Assembly: GCA_002748225.1 (NCBI GenBank)
Contig: PDRU01000088.1
Coordinates: 1-7,241 of the forward strand
Reading direction: 5' to 3'
Source of the DNA: Spirochaetales bacterium
GTDB taxonomy: Bacteria > Spirochaetota > Spirochaetia > DSM-2461
DNA: 7,241 nt
Shown: piece by piece, positions 1 to 5,500 of the stretch
How the letters are laid out: each line of letters begins with the position of its first letter
Numbering within the stretch: the first letter of the stretch is position 1
Program-made: the position numbers and the translations under genes
The notes under the pieces: generated by a model
The model's database searches: none
Seen by the model: the letters and a program-made list of their open reading frames with translations, nothing else
Told to the model about the DNA's origin: nothing

Positions 1-1254
1 GATTATCCCCTTGCGGAAGGTAATGCCGTTTCTCTTCCGGCGGGAACAAACCGTATTTCAGTGCGCGCTTTTGGATGGGAAACCGCAGAAGACACGGTGA
101 ATATCCGTGCCGGAACGGAAAACCGGTGGACTTATCCGGGCCGGCCGGCCGCGTTTAACCTGACTGTAAGCCGAACCTTTCCCCGCGCCCTTGCGTCTGA
201 CGACCTGAAAGGTTTCCGTTTTTCCTGGCAGGCGTCGGCTCCGGGAACAGCCGCTGTTAGAATTGTCAATTCATCGGGAACTGTTGTCGCGGAAGGCTCT
301 CTGAATATTAATTCCGCGGAAGGAGCATTGTTCTGGCGGCCGGGAGAAACAGATATTTCAGCAGAAGCCGCTTCTTCCCGGAAAATTTCCGCCCCGGCCG
401 GTCTGCCGGAAGGCGTTTACCGGTTTGTTATGGAAGGAACAGGCCGGGATAACACAAACGCCGGCGGTGAAGCCCTCTTCCGCCTGGATGAGCGTTTTAA
501 CCGCAGCCCGCGGCCTGCAGCGTATGCCCTGCCGGGGCTGATGTACTCTCCGGGAAGCGCCATGCTGCCGGCCGGCATCTGGCAGGCAGGAACGCTTGTT
601 TCCGCCAGGCTGGGCACCGGTCCGCTGGAAATATTTCAGTCTGTTCCGGTGAGTGCCGGCTTCCGGGTTTCTCCCGCGGCACGCTGGGAAACGGGAAGCC
701 GTTTCGGTATAAGCGCCCGTTACCCTCTGGAAAACAGCAGTTTGTTTTTTTCCGTCTACGGCGCGTGGCGTATAAATTCCGCCGCTTCCCCGTTCACGGC
801 GAATCTGGCTCTGATGTTTCTCTACGAGGGGGTCAGCGGCAGCTGGCAGCAGGTTCCCGACGGACGCGGAGACGCTGAGCTGCCGGGGCTGCAGCTCACG
901 GTTCCCATGGAATACTCTTTGGGGCAGTGGTCTCTGAGCGCTGCGCCTTCTTTGCACCTCTTTTTTCTGGGAAATGATTCCTCACGGCGGAGTACGGCTC
1001 TTCCGGCGCGTCTTGCAGCTTCTTTATCCGGAGGCGTTTACCTGGAAAGCGGCCGTTTCCTTGCCGGAGCATCGTTTAAGGCCCGCAGTCCGGATTTTCA
1101 AAACAGCTTTATGAACTGGACCCTTTTCAGCGGACTGGAAGGACGTTTCGATTTTCCGGAAGAAAATTCCTACATAGCCCTGAGTCTGGGAATGAACGCG
1201 CTCAATACGCCTCTGATATTCATTCCGTCGCTGGAATTCGGCGTTATACGCTAA
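1..1254 (+). CDS. Envelope protein with PEGA-like, FlgD-type Ig-like and C-terminal beta-barrel-like regions (5' end missing)
   Basis: The reading frame is open from base 1, so the true start lies upstream. An internal GTG at 61 is only a possible start codon and has no reason to be preferred. 417 residues are visible, ending at TAA. Residues 1-43 look like the end of a PEGA-like beta module (SLPAGTNRISVRAFGWETAE followed by a T-V-N-I strand). Residues about 60-165 match the pattern of a FlgD-type Ig-like domain (AVRIVNSSGTVVAEG, then a W-R-P-G turn and LPEGVYRFVMEG). Residues about 175-417 are a series of alternating polar/hydrophobic strands rich in Gly, Ser and aromatics, typical of an outer-membrane beta-barrel; examples are ISARYPLENSSLFFSVYGAW and FLAGASFKARSPDF. 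The last residue is Arg, not the usual C-terminal aromatic of barrel proteins. I infer an outer-membrane or periplasmic protein of unknown role. It faces the - strand operon tail to tail and shares no promoter with it. Domain names rest on pattern recognition only. Confidence 0.75.
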   Translation, partial: DYPLAEGNAVSLPAGTNRISVRAFGWETAEDTVNIRAGTENRWTYPGRPAAFNLTVSRTFPRALASDDLKGFRFSWQASAPGTAAVRIVNSSGTVVAEGSLNINSAEGALFWRPGETDISAEAASSRKISAPAGLPEGVYRFVMEGTGRDNTNAGGEALFRLDERFNRSPRPAAYALPGLMYSPGSAMLPAGIWQAGTLVSARLGTGPLEIFQSVPVSAGFRVSPAARWETGSRFGISARYPLENSSLFFSVYGAWRINSAASPFTANLALMFLYEGVSGSWQQVPDGRGDAELPGLQLTVPMEYSLGQWSLSAAPSLHLFFLGNDSSRRSTALPARLAASLSGGVYLESGRFLAGASFKARSPDFQNSFMNWTLFSGLEGRFDFPEENSYIALSLGMNALNTPLIFIPSLEFGVIR

Positions 1255-1260
1255 TTAGCG
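1249..1260. repeat. 12-base perfect palindrome at abutting convergent stop codons
   Basis: The sequence CGCTAATTAGCG is its own reverse complement. It is centred exactly between the TAA of the + strand gene (1252-1254) and the TAA of the - strand zinc-ribbon gene (1257-1255). It arises because both genes end in CGC-TAA (Arg, stop). There is no following T-run on either strand, so it is not a standard intrinsic terminator. Confidence 0.85.
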
Positions 1261-1557
1261 CAGCCAGAACTTCAGAATGACAAGAAGCACTAATATAACG
1301 GCCAGACTGAGAAACCAGTAGAACGATGCGGGCCGCTCACGGAGAGGTTTTCTTTTGAACTGTTTATTGATCCTGCTCCGCGGACGGGGGGCGGAATAAC
1401 CGCAGTCGGGACAGCCTTTGCGGAAATCGGCGGCGCCGCCTTCTTTTCCGCACCGGGGACAGCGGATTCCCCGGAACGCGCGTCCGCAGGAAGGACATCG
1501 GGGACTGTCCGCCTTTACTTCCGCGCCGCAGACTTCGCAGAAGAACGCTTTTCTCAC
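1255..1557 (-). CDS. Small double zinc-ribbon protein with C-terminal membrane anchor
   Basis: A 100-residue protein. Four CxxC knuckles are visible: C7/C10, C21/C24, C33/C36 and C49/C52, giving two four-cysteine zinc ribbons. A basic stretch (residues 58-75, rich in Arg and Lys) follows, then one hydrophobic segment at about 79-95 (FYWFLSLAVILVLLVILKF) and a short Lys/Arg tail. By the positive-inside rule the zinc ribbons face the cytoplasm and the protein is anchored by its C-terminus. The start is GTG at 1557-1555. No Met codon occurs in the frame, and the first knuckle begins at residue 7, so a later start would destroy it. The start overlaps the stop of the upstream gene (GTGA), so translational coupling is likely. 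Such zinc-ribbon membrane proteins are common and mostly uncharacterised; binding to nucleic acid or a protein partner is possible but unproven. The function is unknown. Confidence 0.85.
   Translation of the reverse strand: MRKAFFCEVCGAEVKADSPRCPSCGRAFRGIRCPRCGKEGGAADFRKGCPDCGYSAPRPRSRINKQFKRKPLRERPASFYWFLSLAVILVLLVILKFWLR
1420..1451. repeat. Nested inverted repeat inside the zinc-ribbon gene
   Basis: A perfect palindrome, GGCGGCGCCGCC (1429-1440), lies between the outer arms GCGGAAA (1420-1426) and TTTCCGC (1445-1451). On the + strand the inner palindrome is followed by TTCTTTT, which faintly resembles an intrinsic terminator for the gene ending at 1254. The inner stem would be only four base pairs around a four-base loop, and the sequence also codes for Gly-Gly-Ala-Ala on the - strand. 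The repeat itself is certain; any function is not. Confidence 0.6.
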
Positions 1558-2531
1558 GCTCCGCCGCCTTTTTTATTTGCGCGCTGTTTTTCAGAGGCGT
1601 ACTCCGGTATTTCCTCAGCGCCGCATTCTTTACAATAGCGCATCAGCAGTTTTATGCGCGGAGGAAGATGGTCCATGTGCTCCAGCAGAAAGGGCAGTAA
1701 ATCTCCGGTGTGGATAATGCGGATATGCTCAGCAGGGGTATCCGGCTCGGGGGCGGAGAAATCAGGAGAATCAGCAACAAAAAGAAACACCGGCCCTGGA
1801 AACGGAATATAGACATCCAGATTCGGCAGCACATGGTCCTCCAGTATTACCACAGCTCCGAAAATATCCTGCTGGTCCGTGGGAAAGGTAAAATCAACCA
1901 GACCTGTTTCCCGCGAGAACGAACTGGGAAACATTTTATACCCGTATTCCTCCTGAAGATATAAAGCGGCAATATCGCACAGGTCATCACGGGAAAAGAG
2001 CTGAAAAAGATTTTCTCCGGACCAGTCTGAAACAGGATATGTATGTTTTTTATCCTGAAAACTGTTGTAGAGCAGCCGGGAATAGAAGCCGGCCGCGGGA
2101 TCAACAATCATGCGGAACTTCCGGTAGGGCTCAAAGGCATCCAGAACGGCCCGGCAAACCGTATCCACTGTTCCTGCCTGATACCAGCGGCAGGGCGCGC
2201 TCAGAAAAGAAGGAACCGGCTCTCCGGCTAAGAAATCAAAGGGCGGGAGTCCCAGAATACGGCCCAGGTAGTACACTCCCAGCGCGCTGCGGGTCCAGAC
2301 CAGATCGTTCTCTTTTATCCGGCTGAAAATGGCATACAGTTCCGAGGGGAAATGACGAAATTCCCGGAAGAGAGCCTGGTCCTCCCATTCCGGAGAAGGA
2401 TTTTCCGGACGGGAAACAGCAACAATTCCCCTGGAAAGGCAGTACGGCAGGTGGTCAACCGTGTTCTGCCCGCCCAGATCCAAATTTCCGGGAATTTCAG
2501 GAAAAGCAATTTTCCATGTATTCGGTTCCAA
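1554..2531 (-). CDS. Uncharacterised 325-residue protein, possible SH3-like module plus degenerate PD-(D/E)XK-like fold
   Basis: The start is TTG at 2531-2529, chosen because GGGAGG (2543-2538) lies six bases upstream, and because it follows the stop of the upstream gene by 20 bases. There is no signal peptide or membrane segment, so the protein is probably cytoplasmic. Residues 72-92 (IKENDLVWTRSALGVYYLGR) have the look of a small beta-barrel (SH3-like) module. Residues 113-155 (CRWYQAG, FEPYRKF, FYSRLLYNS) and 184-215 (DIAALYLQEEYGYKMFPSSF, then V-D-F) recall, from memory, uncharacterised proteins whose C-terminal half is thought to be restriction-endonuclease-like. In those, a Q-V-K type catalytic strand is expected where this protein has AVVILEDH (226-233), with no lysine. 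A lone CxxC (C300/C303) sits near the C-terminus, followed by a Lys/Gly-rich tail. It is co-oriented with the sensor phosphatase upstream and overlaps the zinc-ribbon gene downstream. The gene is certain; the fold assignment is a weak inference. Confidence 0.8.
   Translation of the reverse strand: MEPNTWKIAFPEIPGNLDLGGQNTVDHLPYCLSRGIVAVSRPENPSPEWEDQALFREFRHFPSELYAIFSRIKENDLVWTRSALGVYYLGRILGLPPFDFLAGEPVPSFLSAPCRWYQAGTVDTVCRAVLDAFEPYRKFRMIVDPAAGFYSRLLYNSFQDKKHTYPVSDWSGENLFQLFSRDDLCDIAALYLQEEYGYKMFPSSFSRETGLVDFTFPTDQQDIFGAVVILEDHVLPNLDVYIPFPGPVFLFVADSPDFSAPEPDTPAEHIRIIHTGDLLPFLLEHMDHLPPRIKLLMRYCKECGAEEIPEYASEKQRANKKGGGA
1558..1570 (-). promoter_or_regulatory. Purine-rich ribosome binding region for the zinc-ribbon gene
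   Basis: Read on the - strand, AAGG (1570-1567) lies nine bases before the GTG start and is followed by GG-C-GG-A-G. It sits inside the last codons of the upstream gene (Lys-Gly-Gly-Gly-Ala-stop). It is moderate in strength and fits coupled translation through the GTGA overlap. Confidence 0.5.
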
Positions 2532-2537
2532 ACGCAG

Positions 2538-2543
2538 CCTCCC
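2538..2543 (-). promoter_or_regulatory. Strong Shine-Dalgarno site that fixes a TTG start
   Basis: Read on the - strand, GGGAGG is followed by six bases and then TTG at 2531. This near-ideal match and spacing is the reason for accepting the TTG start. It lies within the 20-base gap after the stop of the phosphatase gene. Confidence 0.8.
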
Positions 2544-2551
2544 GGAACGCG

Positions 2552-5500
2552 TCAGAGTTTCTCAAAAGCCCAAAGTGTCAGGTCGTCATCCTGGGGATCG
2601 TCAAGCAAATGAGAAAAATATATGTAATCAATATCCGACTCTTCCTGAACTGGATAATTGAAAAACTCATGGTATTCCCGGAAATATTTCTTCAGAAAAT
2701 CGTCTATTTTACGGTCTACCCGTGTACGGGCATGAGAACCGGCTTTTGGGTCCGGTACCAGACGGAAAACCTTCTCCACCGCTGCCAGGGCCATAACGGC
2801 ATTCTGCGCACCGCTTTCCAAAGAAGTAAAATCAAAATGCAGCGGTTTTCCTATGGTTAAATCCAGACGTCTTTTCAGCACATATTCGCGGCGGTGCATA
2901 ACAGCTTCAATAACGTCTTTGATGCGGACTGTATCGAATTCTTCCCAGCGGGGGTCTTTACTGTCATCGGCATTGTCCGGAAGCGTTTCAGTCTGCCCGG
3001 ATGCGGCGTTCTCACCCCGCTCCTGTTCTTTTGCGACATCCATAATGGTTTTATATCCGGCATCAACAAATTCCTGATCTTTCTGTTTCATGTCGTCGGA
3101 AAAATAGGAATACCGCACCTCTTCAAAATTTTCGTTGCGCAGAAGATGATGCGCCTCCTCTATTCCGTCCGTGTAGAGAAAAAGAATTTCCCCTTTTTTC
3201 AGGCGGCCGTTAACAGGCTTATACATTTCAAGCCCTCTCATTTCATTCTGCATTTCTATCATGGAAGAATCAAATGTACCGGCAGCCGGTGCTTCCGGAA
3301 GTTCCACCTGGCGGACTTTTCCGAATTCAGGATCGTAAATATTTACCAGGTTATCTCCGGCATGGATCATCTGATAATCCCCGGTACGCACATTAATAAC
3401 AGAAAGGTTGAAAGCGGCAAAACGTCCCCGGAAGTTAACCTCTATCATTAAGTCGTTCAATCCGAAGGTAAAATGCTGAAGATCAAATTCCAGCCGTCCT
3501 CCGGCTTTTACCCGGTTTTCCACCTGCCGGAAATAGTCTACAAACAGCGACGCGGCCTGTACCATAATCATTGAGGCGGTAACTCCGTGCCCCGAAATGT
3601 CGAGTTTCATCAGCACCCGGTGATCTTCATCCAGTTTTCTATAGCCGAAGAAGTCTCCGGAAACGGCGTCGGCCCCTTCATAATAACCGAACAGCCGGAA
3701 GAAGGCGTTGGAATCGCCTCCGGTGGACAGGCGCACATCATCGCCCTTTTTATTTTTCTCCACATCCAGCATGGGCAGAAATGTTTTCTGAATTTCCTGC
3801 CCTGCCAGCAGTTCCTTCTGCTCCCTTGCCGCCTGTACCAGGCCCTTCACCATGTTATTGATGTTGTCGCTGAGAAGACCTATTTCATCGCTGGAACGGA
3901 TACCGGTATCAAAATCTCTTAACTCTTCCTTGTCTTTTTCATCCTGAATTTCCTGCACTTTTGCCCCAAGTTTCATAATGGGACGGGAAATTAAAGAAGA
4001 AATAAGCAGCGCGGCACCCACACCAATAGCTAAAGCCACAACGGAAACCCAGCTTGTTGTAATAATGATGCGCCGCTGAATTAAATACATAGTACTGCGG
4101 ATCCCCGCCACAGAAACCGCCACGCGGACCGTTCCCTTGAAGAAACCGCTGTCCTGGTTTCCTTCCTGGTAGAGCAGGGGTTTATAGAAAATGAAGTAAT
4201 CAGGGCCGCCGGGTCTGAGCTGTTCGGCGTTAAACTCCGGGTAGGAAGAGAAGCGGGTGTTGGATTCTTCCAGAAGAAGTGTCTGTATTTCCTTTTTCTG
4301 GGCGGCTACGGCTTCTCTGGCCTCAACGAATTCCGGATCGTCAAAATTCAGTGTCCGGATAGCCCGCGCGGCAGCTTCAGAACGCTGCGCCTCCAGAACG
4401 GTCAGCTCGGCTATCATGCGGGATATACCGGCATCCTGAACATCCTGTTCCACTTCTTCCCGCATAACCCTGACTGCCGATGTAATGGCGTCTTCCGTCT
4501 CCCATTTTCCAATTCCCGCCTCAGCCGGCAGAATATTAACCCGCCGCAGAAGCGCGGCTGTCAGCGCCAGTTTTTCCTGCGCGTCAGGGAGAGTCCGGTT
4601 AACAGGAATATACACGGCGGAACCGTCCGTATTAACCGTATACAGACTCTCAAAGATCTCTTTTTCTTTTTCGCCGGCCTCCCTCATTACCCTGGAATAC
4701 ACTTCAGAACTCAATTTAAGCGGCATTCTGATTTTATTCAGAATGTCGGGGTCGTTACTGGCCCAGATATAATCAAAACCATCGGAAGTAGCCCGAAGCG
4801 TTCCGTTGACAATTTCTCCCCTGGGACCGGTAACAGTGGTCCAGAGGGCATCCGGCAGGGCATCAACACGGTCAGGAAGCAGCAGCAAGGTGCCCCGGTC
4901 GGCTGCCGATATACTGTTAATGGCTGAAGAGGCTATGGTTTCCACCAGGAGCCTGGACTCGCTTTCCATGTTCTCTGCCAGACTGCTCAGTTCCATCCGC
5001 ACCCAGCGGAGCCCCAGGAATACGGCAACCAGCAATATCGTAATGAAAATCAGTAAAGTCAGCCACATAAGGAATTTTGTTCTCAGGCGCATACCTTTTC
5101 TCCTCAACATCAATGCGGCCTCACGGCGTGCCGCGGCGCTCATGGACTCGCGGGCCAGAATGGCCCGGGCATGTTTTTCCAGATTCCGGCTTTCCCGGAG
5201 GATCATGCTCAGGCGGACCAGAGCAATTAACACAGCCATACCCCCCAGCAGTCCCAGCATGGCTGTCAGAAGAGTATTGCCGCTCAGTCCCAGTGACTCT
5301 GCCGCGGGTTTCCAGAGAGATTCATAGGCATAAAGACCGAATGGACCGAATTTTATGGTACCGGTGGCATCCAGTTTCATTTTCCGGTTCCAGAAAACGG
5401 TTCCCCGGCGAGGATGCACAACACCAATGCGGTACACCCCTTTTTCCATATCTTCAATACCGGTTATTTCCGCCGCGCGGTCACTGAGCACCTTGAGCCG

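Noticed and set aside
139..150. GGCCGGCCGGCC as a possible regulatory or attachment site
   Set aside because: It is inside coding sequence for Pro-Gly-Arg-Pro-Ala-Ala, no partner copy was noticed elsewhere, and the general CCGG excess explains it.
358..957. Open frame of 199 codons on the - strand
   Set aside because: It lies wholly opposite the + strand envelope protein gene, its product is Arg/Gln/Pro-rich without any domain pattern, and the opposite frame has clear domain structure.
2894..3451. Open frame of 185 codons on the + strand
   Set aside because: It is antisense to the phosphatase domain, whose catalytic motifs are encoded on the - strand in this very stretch. The product shows no coherent domain.
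4806..5327. Open frame of 173 codons on the + strand
   Set aside because: It is antisense to the TM1/TM2 and second sensor region. The product is Ser/Arg-rich, as expected from reading Ala/Leu/Arg-rich coding sequence backwards.
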